A stretch of DNA of 64,000 nucleotides from Pseudopyrenochaeta lycopersici (lineage: Eukaryota; Ascomycota; Dothideomycetes; Pleosporales; Pseudopyrenochaetaceae). A program made the translations under genes and the position numbers. Shown in pieces: positions 1-11,189 of this stretch; position 1 is the stretch's first letter, and every line of letters starts with the position of its first letter. Where the stretch lies: contig NHZP01000073.1 in the NCBI GenBank assembly GCA_003313425.1, positions 1 to 64,000 on the forward strand. The letters run 5' to 3'. The notes beneath the pieces were generated by a model. It was given only the letters and a program-made list of their open reading frames with translations, was not told the DNA's origin and did no database searches.

Positions 1-330
1 GGTTCTACGCGTTCGCGTGTTGTTGTTCTGGCACGTGCGCGACGCGAACAAACTTTTGTCCTAGTACTGTAGCAGCGCTTGGTGGAGGTCAGGTTGGGAT
101 AAATTGGCCATCTAACTTTGTTAAGCGTACAGACAGTCACAACGCATTTTACCCAATCGTACGATAGGCAGAGAGCTCTGTGTGAGGACCCAAAGGTGGT
201 TAACAGCTGGTTAAGCGAGTACTGGCAATTGTGGTTCGTTCTATGGAGAGTGATAATTAACAGAACCACAAGCAGCGTGTGCGCGGACGATCCAAGCCAT
301 ACCCCTCGAGCACCTACGCTTGCCGAGGCT
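1..330 (+). pseudogene. Fot1/pogo transposase fragment (CENP-B-type DNA-binding region)
   Basis: Two overlapping reading frames give the DNA-binding region of a Fot1/pogo-type DDE transposase. One frame, from about position 79, contains VGINWPSNFVKR. The next, from 118, contains THFTQSYDRQRALCEDPKVV followed by NSWLSEYW. These match the 'VGxxWxxxFVKR ... YDYQRALCEDP' segment known from this family. The two pieces are one base out of register, so the copy is frameshifted, and it is cut by the window edge. No catalytic core follows. Family assignment is from remembered motifs and is good; exact limits are uncertain. Confidence 0.6.
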
Positions 331-460
331 GAGGCTACCTGTTCAAGTCTCACACGTTTAAAAGATAAGAAAGGAAACAGAGACTAGAAGTGATTAGTTG
401 TTGCGGCACATTCGCAAGCGATACTCGAAATGGCGGAGTAAGACATGTAAGCTTCTAAAC

Positions 461-940
461 TTAAATCATCCATCCAGATATTTTAGCGACTTCACGCGCA
501 GTCTCGAGGCCAAACTTTTCGATTAGTGCAGTTATGTTGAATAGTTTGGGCGTTTTGTTCTGACCAAATTTAGAACGATCGTCGCGTACAATTTTAGCTG
601 TTTTGTTCAAGACACCAGCGCTATCGTTCACGACAACAAATAGATGGAGCGCTCGGTCTGCCTTAGAATCGGCGATGTAACTGCAGGGATATCTCAATCT
701 TCTCTCAAGTACTCCTAGATCGGTGCCAAACAGTCGAACAGTCATGCCCAATCTTTGCATTGTACAGAATTCTTCCGTGCTTTTGAAAACATCGTCTAAA
801 AAGTTCATGTATCGATCCCACTCCCAAGGGGATAGCCGACAGCCAATAGCCGCAAGTAGTTTCGCAATATCGAATGGTAGTAGCAAAGAGAGCAATATGC
901 CTCTGAATGTGGAAATGTCCATGAATAAGTGAACAAGCAT
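461..940 (-). CDS. Uncharacterised fungal protein, F-box-like N-terminus
   Basis: This is an intact 159-aa reading frame on the minus strand. It opens with MLVHLFMDISTFRGILLSLL and then LPFDIAKLLAAIGCRLSPWE, followed by WDRYMNFLDDVFKS. The leucine-rich LPFDIAKLL segment resembles the N-terminus of F-box-like proteins seen in many copies in ascomycetes. The remainder (MTVRLFGTDLGVLERRL, HLFVVVND) is soluble-looking, with no membrane segment or signal peptide. I do not know a function. A second possible start is the methionine at residue 7. No intron is needed. It lies between transposon relics and may be a member of an expanded family rather than a core gene. Confidence 0.5.
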   Translation of the reverse strand: MLVHLFMDISTFRGILLSLLLPFDIAKLLAAIGCRLSPWEWDRYMNFLDDVFKSTEEFCTMQRLGMTVRLFGTDLGVLERRLRYPCSYIADSKADRALHLFVVVNDSAGVLNKTAKIVRDDRSKFGQNKTPKLFNITALIEKFGLETAREVAKISGWMI

Positions 941-1131
941 CGTAAAGTTAGCTTAGGTGACGAAGGCTGAAGGGGGAGCAGTTGGCATAACTGCAGCAGA
1001 CCCAGTTAACTATAGCTTAAGTATTTGTTTAAGCTGATAGAAGTAAGCCATGGGAAAGCGGGAAAGTTGCTAAAGCTAATGAATTGGGAATGTTGACACA
1101 GTGGGTTCATGATTCAAGAATCGGACTTCGG

Positions 1132-1340
1132 TGATGGCAGAATTTCTCGAGGGCAGCATGGGCCGAAAAGGGCGGCGCCACAATCTGACCAATCAGCATT
1201 GAGTGGCTGGCACATACCGCTTCGTCCCAACAAGCGATGCCAGACGCCTCATGCTTATTGGGCAGAGACATATGCCATCACATATATCAAGAAGTAGAAG
1301 TGCCACTTCGGCTGAACACTGTTGCTCGGCTATTATCACT
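1132..1340. repeat. Dispersed repeat, copy 1 (inverted partner at 60,650-60,860)
   Basis: About 200 bp here match the reverse complement of 60,650-60,860 at roughly 85-90% by eye. A long shared block includes CGTCCCAACAAGCGATGCCA and the following GACGCCTCATGCTTATTGGG. The right-hand copy runs on into an ORF with an AT-hook motif; this copy ends at about 1340, where the CorA-like fragment begins. It is probably the end of an unidentified transposon family. Confidence 0.7.
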
Positions 1341-1829
1341 AAAAGAGAACAACAAGTACCTGAACCACCCATGGCCGCTCGATAATTCGAACAGTGTGGA
1401 CGATTCGCTACAACACCTCATCAGTGGTGCGGATACTTGTCGGCGATGGGCTTCGAACTACAATAGTCGAACACACTTGTATGAGACTATGCTCTACCAT
1501 CTAGCTGCTCACGCGGATAGCCGGGTCAACGAAGAGAATGCAAGAACTAACATAGGGCTTTCGATCATAGCTATGGCTTTCCTGCCTGGTACTTTTGTCT
1601 CGGTAAGACTCCGCTTTATACCCTCGGGGCACTTGATTAACAGTTTCTGTAGGGCTTATTCAGTATGTCATTCTTCATGTCACCAAATGCCAGCAACTTC
1701 AGCGTCTCGCATTGGATCTGGTTGTACTTCGCGGTTACAATACCACTCACCACCATCGTATTCATCATCTGGTTCTTCTGGAGACGGCATGCGAAGGGAA
1801 GACCAGTAGTTCATTCAAACCCGGTATAA
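1237..1829 (+). pseudogene. CorA-like membrane protein, C-terminal part
   Basis: Exon 1 ends at 1602 and exon 2 runs 1653-1829, separated by a 50-bp GTAAGA...TGTAG intron. Splicing joins IAMAFLPGTFVS to GLFSMSFF and a second helix (WIWLYFAVTIPLTTIVFIIW) ending in FFWRRHAKG. Two closely spaced C-terminal transmembrane helices with 'FLPGTFVS..FSMSFF' are typical of fungal CorA-like proteins, which sit in membranes and in the true family carry Mg2+. The canonical GMN tripeptide after the first helix is absent. The N-terminal part is missing: upstream of about 1345 the reading frame runs into a dispersed repeat. I read it as a 5'-truncated relic, although the splice site is intact. Confidence 0.55.
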
Positions 1830-1839
1830 AACCGATCTA

Positions 1840-2170
1840 CCTTTGGAGCCAAAGTATGTGTTTCCTCCTATGTGCGTTACTACCGCCGTTTTGTCTGCCG
1901 AGTCGGTATGTAACTGCGTCACCAATATCTCTCTAGACGCCCAAATGCACGATCGAACCGGGTAGGACCCTTCTCTTCTTGCGGACGGAACGAACTTGGT
2001 CCACTGCGGGTTCGTGCCGTGCAGCACCACCTCTCCCTCTGCAAGAAAGCACCCTGGCTCCTGGCCTAGGATGAAGTGAAAGTCGGCAAGTACCTCGTCG
2101 TTGTGCAGCGAGTGTTGCGCCTCTCTGCCTCTGTTCATGTTCTAGGTGCTGAAGGAAACGGGATTGAAGT
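1840..2170 (-). pseudogene. LINE endonuclease fragment
   Basis: On the minus strand the frame reads LNMNRGREAQHSLHND, FHFILGQEPGCF, HGTNPQWTKFVPS, PVRSCIWASREI and DSADKTAVVTHIG. This is the N-terminal part of an apurinic-type endonuclease domain from a non-LTR retrotransposon: the 'QEP' of the metal-binding site, the 'RSCIW' strand and the 'TAVV' strand are in order. Both ends stop abruptly and no reverse transcriptase follows. Its sequence is unlike the endonuclease of the complete LINE at 45.6-51.7 kb, so it is a different family. Confidence 0.6.
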
Positions 2171-2439
2171 GGCGTAGCATTGAGTGTCGCCACCGCTACC
2201 AAGTAGAATGGCCGACCCGCTCTAGCCCAGACCTTGTAGAGACGAAGGTATATCTTATAAGGTAGATAAGACGCGTACTATCGGGTTGGCGCATTTTCTT
2301 GCTGCACGCGCCGATACGCTAAAGGAAACGATACTCTAAAAAGGAATGTGATCATCGTCCCCGAGATCCCGCAGCAACGTTGCCGTGGAAAACCCGTGCA
2401 AACAATCCTTGTAATCCATCATCGTCATCGAGCACCCAC

Positions 2440-2728
2440 GAGGTTGTTCTCTCAAAAAACTTCTTCCCCTCTCTTATCCCCTGTTTCGTTGAGCAAGCTC
2501 CGACGATTCCACCGCTCGGCAGGGGTAATATCGTTCATCCTCCTTGTATTCCACGTGATTATAGTTGTGGCTAGTCAGACCAATCTCTCCCTACACGTGC
2601 CGGAAAATCTATGGGGAGTAATCGTAAGTTTCAATCAGTCCTACCGTGAGTTGACCATAACTAACTCTGCGTAGGGAGGATCGTCGCTATGTCTTCTCAT
2701 GCTCTCCCTACCCTGGCTTGGCCGGTAA
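2440..2728 (+). pseudogene. Ferric-reductase-like transmembrane fragment
   Basis: Exon 1 encodes FHRSAGVISFILLVFHVIIV followed by SLHVPENLWGVI. A 51-bp intron (2624-2674, GTAAGT...GCGTAG) then joins it to GGSSLCLLMLSLPWLGR and an immediate stop at 2726-2728. The 'HRxxGVI ... LHxVP.NLWGVIG' pattern resembles the transmembrane region of ferric-reductase/NADPH-oxidase-like proteins. The bis-haem, FAD and NAD parts are missing, so only about 80 residues of a protein normally longer than 500 survive. The assignment rests on motif resemblance and is moderate. Confidence 0.4.
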
Positions 2729-3053
2729 TGCGGGCAACGATTGAAGAGGGAGACTTCCCGTTTGGAAAGGCCAAATTCATTTACGAACATAGCCTTCAGC
2801 CGCAACCAGTTTTAGGTTTAGCGGATATTCCTGAGCTGGGGGTGCTTAAAGTGGGGGGGCCCCATCATATATACCCCGCAAAGAGTCTCCCAGCTAAGTT
2901 TCCTGCTGATCGCTCGCCACCAAAGCTTGTCAAATTCCCAGCATTAGCAATGGAAGCGCCTTTGCCACCACGGTATCACCGCAACGGAATCATTTGTCAT
3001 CGAGTTCAAAAACGCTCAAGATATGCTAAAGTGTAAGTGAGCTAGAGGTTCGC

Positions 3054-3751
3054 TTGCCCCTGGCAAACGTATTGAATCAATCGCGGTTTAGATGGTATCG
3101 GAACCGAGAAAGCTCCCCCTTCTTACGGCTACCAGCCGAGATCCGCTGCATGATTTACGAGTATCTGCTCGGCGGCAAAACAATATATGTCCAAGCGAGG
3201 GACAATACAACATCATATAGGAAATATTTCCAATGTATCGTTTATAGCCAGGGTGTCAACCCATATGACGCACAAATACAATCTGAGCAACCACGACCAC
3301 CTTTTGAAAAATGCATGACGCTACTCAACGGCGCGTGCCGCCAGCTCTACAAGGAGACTGCTATTTTACCTTACAAACGCAACACTTGGGCGTTTGCGAA
3401 TCGCCCACGATTTTTTAAATTTCGTTGGGCCGCGGGGTCCGCTTCCTCCTCCTCATCGAAAGTCCTTAAGGTCACTATTTCTTCGTGGAGTACCGGTGAA
3501 GTCTGAACTCAAACCCCTCATCGGCGTGAAGACGATATGGATAGATTGTGAGCACTGGACTGAAAGGTACGATATTGAGACCAGGCAAAACACCCACCGC
3601 ACAGAGAAGACAACAGACGAAGTTAAGAGGTTGCCAAGCGGGCATTGGTTTTGGTAATCAGACCGCTGGGGAATTTTTTAGAGACAAAGCAGTGTGTTGC
3701 CTAAGGAATGATAAGATAGGGGTCTTTGTGTCACTTGAAGGGCTGAAGTAG
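3054..3751 (+). pseudogene. Fungal LPAEIR/IYEYLLGG family gene with two frameshifts
   Basis: The opening frame contains SSPFLRLPAEIRCMIYEYLL followed by GGKTI and, further on, GACRQLYKETAILPY. This is the F-box-like start common in large ascomycete families of unknown function. The homologous-looking sequence continues in the next frame (DFLNFVGPRGPLPPPHRKSL, then GVKTIWIDCEHWTERYDI) and then in the third (GNQTAGEFFRDKAV). Each step is the same one-base shift, near 3410 (beside a run of T) and near 3640. I treat it as one gene broken by two small indels; sequencing error cannot be excluded. Confidence 0.5.
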
Positions 3752-4586
3752 CCACAAATAACGTGTCCCACCAGTCCACCAGTGCTCCGTGCGCCCCACC
3801 AGAAACCCCAAGGACAAGTGAAAGGATGGACAAGCAAGAACAGCGTCCTAAACGCGGTACTGGACTTCACGGAAGCGTCTAAGAGATTTACATCTCAGAG
3901 GATTATCAACCGACCGTCAAACGAGCTAAGGTATCGCTTATTACTTCGACAGATGCTGAGGCCATGCAGCAATCCCCTGCTACGTTGATGCGTACAAGCC
4001 TTTCTCCTTTCCATGAAGACTCATCGGTCACACTGTCTGCCAACTCTTCAGCGACTGAGCCCGCAGCGGAAGCGTTCGCAAGAAGTCATGACCGACAGCG
4101 AGGGTGTATAGCAACTTCATTTACTCACCAAGAAGTAACGAGTGAGACGGAGCACCAAATGGTCAGTTGCTTACGCCTTGCAACAAATAGGTAGCTAATG
4201 CGTAAACTAGCCCGGAAAATGTTCTCGTTGTACTTGCGAGAAATGTGTGGTCGATGAGAATCGTTTTGCTACAACGACATTCTATGAGGAGCTTCCGGGA
4301 CCCCAGTGCACTTGCAATCATCGAATTCATGGCCATAGTATCATCACCTAAGTAAGAGGGGTAATAGCTCTTTGGAGGAAGGAGGAAGGAGGAGGAGGTT
4401 TCTACTACCTTTTGATATTAGAGGTAGAATCGGAACTTCCGACGAGTCTTTGCCTTGCAGCGCGGCAGCTTTCGCGCAGACAGGTATAAAGGGACATGTC
4501 TGCTACATCATTCCAACTTCTGTCGTTCAGATCTCTCCCTTATCGTTGACTTATCTTTATCCACGGCTATTCCTATTTCCCCTGCG
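3752..4586. other. Non-coding stretch, nothing recognised
   Basis: Short frames here are disordered and match no family I recognise. The segment holds a purine-rich run near 4371-4400 and pyrimidine-rich stretches around 4500-4620 that could be the 3' flank of the neighbouring minus-strand gene. Confidence 0.4.
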
Positions 4587-6145
4587 TCATCCATCACCCT
4601 TCCCGCCGAACGCCAAACTCCGCCTCTTGAAACTTGTCCTAACATCCTTCCTCTGCGCATCCAATATCTTCCACTCTTCATCCAGCTCTTGAAGCTGCAA
4701 CTGCAGCAATTCGCGCTTCTGGTCGATATTGTTCATGCGTTTCGTAAGATCCAGATCTTTAGACTTTGTGCGAGCAATATTCTCGGCCACCAAGCGTGTA
4801 AGATCATCAAATTCCGCGTCTTCGACGTTACGCTTGGTTCCATGCGGTGATTGACTGTCGGCAGTGTTTGACATACTGACTGGTTGCTCCTCGTGAGCAG
4901 TGGGTGATGGGCAAGGCACAGTCCTAAATGTGACAGCTGGTGTGTTCCCAGATTCGGTTTGCTTTGCAGGCGCAACATGCGGCGCTTTCACAGCAGCAGG
5001 CCCCATGTGCTTAGCAACGTATTCAAGCGCGCTGCGCAAGCGCCTAGGATACCGTAAGCTTTCGTTTCTCTAAGCACGCAGTTCTTCGCTATACCAGCAG
5101 CGATGAAATACCATTTTACCATAATCGTGAGCCGTGCTTTCCCAGCTTGGTCGATGCCTTGAGACGCTTTGGAAAAAGTCTTGTTGAAGGGATGCAGAAT
5201 GCTTTGTTTAGCAACATCTTTGGAGGAGATGTTTCCTTTGACGCGCCCGTGCGTGTCTTCGAGATAGAACTTGATTCCGTGAAAGTCGCCTGACGGTCGC
5301 ATATATACATAAATGTCGTCGTGTGTTTCCGCATGACGGCCAACGAACAGTTTCTTTGGCTGGGCCTCAGGAAGGAAGTCCTGGTCGACAAATTGAACTT
5401 CGTCTGGGTCAGGTATGTTTCCTAGAAGGTATAGCGCATTATATGAATCCAAATACTTGTGCAGCTTGTTCAAATCGGCACCTTTATCTTCACTCACACC
5501 GGCTGATGGGATTTCGCCTGATATAGCCAGCCGTTGAGTTGTCAATGATTCGGCAGCCATGTTCGTCTTTTCGCTCACATTGACGCAGTGAGCCGATCGC
5601 AAGCCATAAGCGCTCCGAGGGTTTGCAGGCTCCGAGCTGTCCTCAGTCATCATTGGTGTTTTACGTGACCCCTCGAATTCCTTCTCAGCATGTTGGCCCG
5701 CATCAATCTTCTTTAGCGCCTCGTGGAATTGTGGGCAATAATTAATATAATCGCATTCTATACCGTGTTCGATTAGGCCCATAAAATACCATTGGATGAC
5801 GACACTGAAATTGCTTGTTCCCGGTTGAGAAATGTCGGCGTTGTACTTGAACGGTGGATTGAGCGGCAATCTCACTACCTCGTCCTGCGTAAGAGGTTGT
5901 ATAGTTGACGAATCAACCGGGTCACCGACTGGCTTAAAACAATACCGCACCTCGGGCGATTTGTCGCCAAAGCGCACTGTGAAGGCAAGGATATCGCGTC
6001 CGTCATGAGTACCAATTACAAGGGCTGTCGACGGTGTTGCTGCTGGATGAGGTATCCAATTCATGAACTCGTGGGCTGGCAGTGCGGCGAGCAGATTCTC
6101 TGCGCCGTAATAGGCGATACGCTGCCGAATTTTGTTGAGCGCCAT
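4587..6145 (-). CDS. Uncharacterised two-repeat protein with C-terminal coiled coil; one frameshift
   Basis: A 385-codon frame starts at 6145 (ATG) and runs to 4988; a second frame, 5039-4587, continues it after a one-step frame change near 5045. Together they give about 520 residues. The first part holds two related modules. Each ends in a hydrophobic motif with an invariant WYF: VIQWYFMGLIEHGIEC near residue 120 and MVKWYFIAAGIAKNC near residue 355. Each is preceded by a 'pFnktf/pFky' segment, pointing to an internal duplication. The C-terminal part (KSKDLDLTKRMNNIDQKREL) is a charged heptad-like coiled coil. No known domain or signal peptide is visible. The frame change near 5045 is either a real 1-bp indel, making a pseudogene, or an assembly error. 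Confidence 0.55.
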
Positions 6146-7383
6146 GAATTTTGTGGTTGGTGTCGTGAACGAGGCACTGCAGCTGAGAGAGCACTCGAAG
6201 TGCTACCCTAAATAGCCGAAAATAACGGAGAGAATCGATGTCTTGCCGGTAGCAGTGCTGCTCTGATCGCCTAAGTACGATGGCCGTAGTATAGTGATGA
6301 AGAATGAAGTGTCAAGATAGGTTGTCGCTGCCGCAGAGTTGCTAACAGTCACTGCAATCCAGGGTGACCTCATACCACACCTCATTTCTCATCACGACAC
6401 AGTCGAACCAGAGTTTAGAGCAAAGCTTTAGTTATTTGGACATGTACACGAGCCCCTCCGAGGTACGTACTTGCGTTGCCATAACGACAACACTAGTGAG
6501 CAAGGACCATAGTTCGAGATCCTTCGGATTGTATTGATAATTAGCAGTTTCGACCTGCAATCATGGCTTGTGCCTGGCTAGCCCTGGTTGGTTTTCCGCA
6601 GTGGCACCCGCTCCGGTTCTGGATTCCCTATCGCTTCCGAGAACTTAATCTGATCATGGAGTGGTGCCTAACACTCCTGGCGCCTTACCACTCCGGCCCG
6701 TAGTCATGCTCCCTTGGATACAACATCTCTCTTCATCTACGCACCTGGGAATCTAACGCCTCTCGCGCAAGTGAGGAGATGCATTCGATCCAGAAAGACG
6801 CGAAGTGATTGTCCAGTCGTTCTCAAGGTTGATATGGTTATGTCCGAAAATATGGTCGTGAGTGAGCGCGGAGCTTTGCTAATGGATGAACGCACGTCGC
6901 CCAATCAGGCTATGATTGACGATCAACCTCAACCACGACTCTACTACGGGAATTAGAACGGGACCTACAGATATCCATCCAGATTGCGCAGCGCAGGAGA
7001 CGTCATTGTTTCGGCTTAATGGTTGCGCCTTTAGCGGATAACTGCCCCATCGTCTTGGCAACCGCGCCGCTCCAAAGTCAAAGCGACTCACTACCGCAAT
7101 AAGGACCGTTCCTCGGCTTCACAACGTCGCGCAACATACTGTTATATCTTGACCGCAAGATCTTCTGATACGGTAACAGCACATCACGCCGCTTGCGGCT
7201 TCCGCAGACCTACCCTTCACACGACCGACGAGAAGCCCTTCGTGCTTGCACCCCGCGCCATCACGCTTCTAGAGCCCGTTCGAACCTAGAAAGCACACAT
7301 TGCAAGTAGTAACTGTGTTAGCAAAGACGTAAAATTGAACCAACATTAACCGTAAGCTTTCAAAGAAGCAGGACTGATTTTGA
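6146..7383. other. Intergenic region
   Basis: There are no convincing genes. Small frames at 6203-6385 (minus) and 6714-6956 (plus) lack recognisable motifs. The last few hundred bases lie upstream of the chromodomain gene and may contain its promoter; no clear TATA box was found. Confidence 0.4.
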
Positions 7384-10300
7384 ATGTCTGGGGAATCTAC
7401 TCTCTTATCTGATCTCTTACTACAAATGGCTTCGGATCCAACAGCGAACAAGCGGAAGCGGAAGCGGAATTCGAAAACTCTCACCCGAAACAAACGACGT
7501 CGAATACAACTGCCTGCCTGCCCCAACGCGATCGAGCCGGAGCGGGGTCATAGCCCGGCTAGCGAGACGTTCTGGGCGGCGACGGGAATTCTGGAGGACA
7601 ATGGTACCCACTATCTGGTTGAATGGGATGGTGTCGACCCAGCAACAAGAAGTTCATACGAGCCGACGTGGGAACCGCACGACTTTGTCACCCCAGCCCT
7701 AGAAGCAGAATGGAAGGAGACAAAGGCTGCTCAGAGTGACACGGCAAGACACATTCAGAGTCGAGTTCAATCGTACGGGGAAACCAGTGATCGAGTGCAA
7801 TCCTCAGGCGAATCGCCGGAAGCACTGATGCCCACACAAGGGATAACGCCTGTGCACTGTCTGGTGGGGAGGGTACTTCAAAGTCAAAATTCCTTGACAG
7901 CTTCCCCACAGCAAACGCGGCAATCACGACGCGATTCTAATTCGCTCTTTGTAGGACCACAGCAGGGTGAGGGTGGGCTTGAGACTAACGACTTGCGCTC
8001 TTGTGGCGTTGTACTTACTAGTGAGAGCAACGATGGTTCAACAAGCTACGTCATGACTGTACCGAAGGAGGAATCGAGCTGCAGCCAGCAGAACTCAGCT
8101 ACGGTGAACGGTGCTGGCGATACGGATGAAGGGGTAAGCTGATCACTATCCGAGTCACGCAGGCATGGCTTGCTGACCATATGTACACAGGATCTGAGCG
8201 CTGCAGACCCGGACCCGCTGGTCCTGCGACGTAGTTCTCATTCCTTTCCTTCAAGTCCCATAGAGAGAGCCGACTCTGTTGGAGCTTCACACCAATCGTT
8301 GCAGCTTGAACTTGCAGAGAAGGTTCAGGAAGGAGGAGGCCAGGAAAGGAGGACTCGGGGGAGCCCAACTCATGAAGAGCTAGAGCCGTTGGAGCACGCC
8401 GGACAAGAGCCGCTAGAGACTCATGCTTGTATCTTCGAGGAGAAAGAGCTCGTTTCGTCTGCGCTCTTTGTAGCCGAGAAGTTCTTGGAAGGGAGAAAAC
8501 AGCAAGAGACCCAAGGCGAACCGGAGATTCGAGTGGCTTCGCCATCCACGCCTGCTAATGAGGCTATTGATGGGCAGTCGGAATTTCCGGCAGAAGCGGA
8601 ACCAGTGTTACAGACGGAAGCGCAAAGGAAAACCGATCTCAAAGATGCCGTACTTGGTCTACCCTCAGCTGAGACGATCGTGGAGCAAAGCCAGGCATCG
8701 ATGAGCAGTATCCGAATCCTTGGAGCGACTCTTCTTCAAGAAGCGCAATGTTACATTCAAGATGGTGTGCATACTACTTATGGAGAGCTAACTGTTCCTG
8801 CTGGCCCTAATCCGGTCACCCAAAAGCCACCAAGCTGTGGGGAAACGGACCGCAACTATAAGCCGAGGCAATCTGAGAACGGTCGCTGCACAAATAATGG
8901 ACCCTCTTCTCCTATAGTTGCTAGTATGGAAGTGTCTTTAAACAGCCCAAGTAAGAGGATGCCATCGACATTAGATGACACTAGTCAGTCTCCAGAAGAG
9001 CCAGCTGCGGCTCTACGGCCTCTCCCAGGACTATCCGCGCCTGTGAATTGCGGTGGTCTACACATCTACCAAGGACCACCGCAGAACACACAACTTCCTC
9101 GGCAGAATTTGCTGCCACCAATAGACCAGCCCAAGCCTAAGAGACAATGGACTATGGAGTTCCGCGAATTACCGCACAATGAGATCCAAAGACCACAGCA
9201 TCGCGACCCTCGCCCAATGGAACCATTTCAAAAAAAAAGTACACCAGTTCCTGGACTACACGCTCCAATGAGCAGTATGAGTGAACGTGGCAGCGTCGAG
9301 CAAGTTGGCGCTATAGAGCCAACGCGGGCTAGCGTCCAAGTGGAACTGAAGAAGAGCAAGAGGCGATTTGTGAACCGGACTAGGACTGGCTGTATAACTT
9401 GCCGAGGGCGTAAAAAGAAGTGTGACGAAGCGAAGCCTGAATGCAACAACTGCAAACGTAGTGGTTTTGTTTGCAAAGGCCATGCAAACAAGGTGCCATG
9501 GCCAGAGAATAGGCTCACAAAGCCTCTACCTTCATTGCAAGCCCAAAAACGAATGCCCTCTGACACTCTTCAGCTCTATAGCAGATTTCAGGGCTCTGAC
9601 CTCGCACATATACTCAACTGCGAGCCTAGACACGGTAGCAGCCAGAGTACTCGTCAAGAATCCCATGCGTCCATCGGAAGGGTAGGCGGTTGCGACCGAC
9701 CTATTGCTGTGGAAGAACAGAAGCTTCAACCACCCGCGTCGAGCTGGGAAGCTGACCGGAGTGATCCATCCCCCGTTTTGTTTCCGCCAGAGCAGCCACT
9801 GCCGTCTGCATGTTATCCTCAGCCTCTTCCTGCGCCTGCCCTTGTTCATGACAGAGACGCATCCCATGATAACCGCCAAGTAACGCACTCTATCCAGGGT
9901 TCACGTGCACTGGGTTACAACTCTCGCATATACCACCATGCTTCGCAGAGCGTGAGCCACATCAACACTAGTCCTCCTGCGGTAGCGGTTGGTGCCCACC
10001 AACGGACGAAACAGCCGCCTCAGCATCTATCATTGGCTACCCCAACTGCTGCGTCGCGAGGTCCGCCAGCATCCCGTTCTGCGCCAGCGCCAAGTCTCCA
10101 GAAGACCGAGAAGCAGAAGATGTTGGACGGTAAGCCTTTCGTGCGCTACAACATCCAGTTGGTTTATGAGCGAATGAAATGTGCTAGTGCAGTATACCGT
10201 TTCAACAATACTGGCAATGCTATAGTTGGGGTTGCGCAGGGCACACACGAGCGCTGCTTCAAAGAGATTGTCGAGGCAAGGTGGGCTCAGCCTCGTCACG

Positions 10301-10716
10301 GAGAAAGCCCGGTCGGCGGTTATCTCGGTGATGGTGCACATGTTGCTACGCCTTTTCACTGTGACTATGGCTACAACGTCTCTATTAGTGACAATGTTAT
10401 CATTGGACCTGACTGCCAACTGCTAGATTCAGCCAGGATTACCATCGGTAGGAACACTGAGATTGGCGCGCGTGTCACCATGACGACACTGGAAACACCA
10501 ACAGATACAAAAGCTTTGAAAGGGAGCTACGGCACCGAAGTCGCTAAGGAGATCCGCATTGGTGAGAACGTCTATATTGGTAACAGCTGCATCGTTGGAG
10601 CCGGAGTGCGAATTGGTAACGGTGCCATCGTTCGTTCTGGGTCTGTTGTTATGCATAACATATCGCCAGACTACATCGCCCACGGCAATCCAGCTAACAT
10701 GCACAAGGCCAGTTAG
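7384..10716 (+). CDS. Chromodomain / Zn2Cys6 / LbH acetyltransferase-like fusion protein
   Basis: Exon 1 (7384-8133) and exon 2 (8191-10716) are joined in phase 0 across a 57-bp GTAAGC...TACACAG intron, giving 1091 aa. Residues 22-42 are a basic nuclear-localisation-like stretch. Residues 61-112 are a chromodomain (FWAATGILEDNGTHYLVEWD ... YEPTWEPHDFV). A long disordered linker follows. Residues 651-678 form a Zn2Cys6 finger with spacing C-x2-C-x6-C-x6-C-x2-C-x6-C. From about 888 comes a maltose-acetyltransferase-type leader (QKMLDGKPFVRYN), then hexapeptide repeats (ISDNVIIGPDCQLLD, IRIGENVYIGNSCIVGAG, AIVRSGSVV) and the closing AHGNPA motif. The family's catalytic His-Pro is replaced by TLETP, so acetyl transfer is doubtful. 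A nuclear, DNA- or chromatin-bound role is inferred. A later start at 7426 is possible. Confidence 0.75.
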
Positions 10717-10744
10717 GGGCCCTATTACTGTCATGCATAGGCTA

Positions 10745-11184
10745 GAATAGAGAGCTGACACTCTTGGAAGGTGGACAACCTTGTTAATGTAGGCCTCTTG
10801 GCTTAGGTAAAGTATTCTGTTCTGACGGTCTCGTTGGATGGACATCCCGAGGTAATAGCTGCAGGGTCCAAGGTCCGTCATCTGGAAACGATTTCGAAGG
10901 GCTCTTTTTATCCTTTTTATCTCTGCAATGCTTGGACCGACGATCAATAGGTCATCCACGTATACCGCAATGTACATATTGCTTCGCACAAAGATACCGA
11001 GGTCGGCATTAATTAGCTCAAAGCCGACGCCACACAGGAAGTTGGTTAAGGTTTGATACCAGATGCGAGGCGCTTGCCTTAAGCCGTAGAGCGCCTTCCG
11101 AAGCTTGCAGACCCTCGGCGTACCATCCGCCCTGTTCACGCTCAGGGTTCGGTGGTTAATGGCGGGAACGTGCGCTGTGTGCAT
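10745..11184 (-). pseudogene. Ty1/copia reverse transcriptase fragment
   Basis: The minus-strand frame contains LRKALYGLRQAPRIWY, then the catalytic YVDDLLIVG, then TDLGPCSYYLGMSIQRD and LYLSQEAYINKV. These are consecutive motifs of copia-type reverse transcriptase. No integrase, RNase H or LTR is attached, so both sides are truncated. It abuts the 3' end of the chromodomain-Zn2Cys6 gene, ending about 30 bp past its stop codon, and may have replaced that gene's native terminator. Confidence 0.8.
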
Positions 11185-11189
11185 GCGGC

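Noticed and set aside
1840..2170. Same LINE family as 45.6-51.7 kb
   Set aside because: The endonuclease sequences differ throughout; they are separate families.
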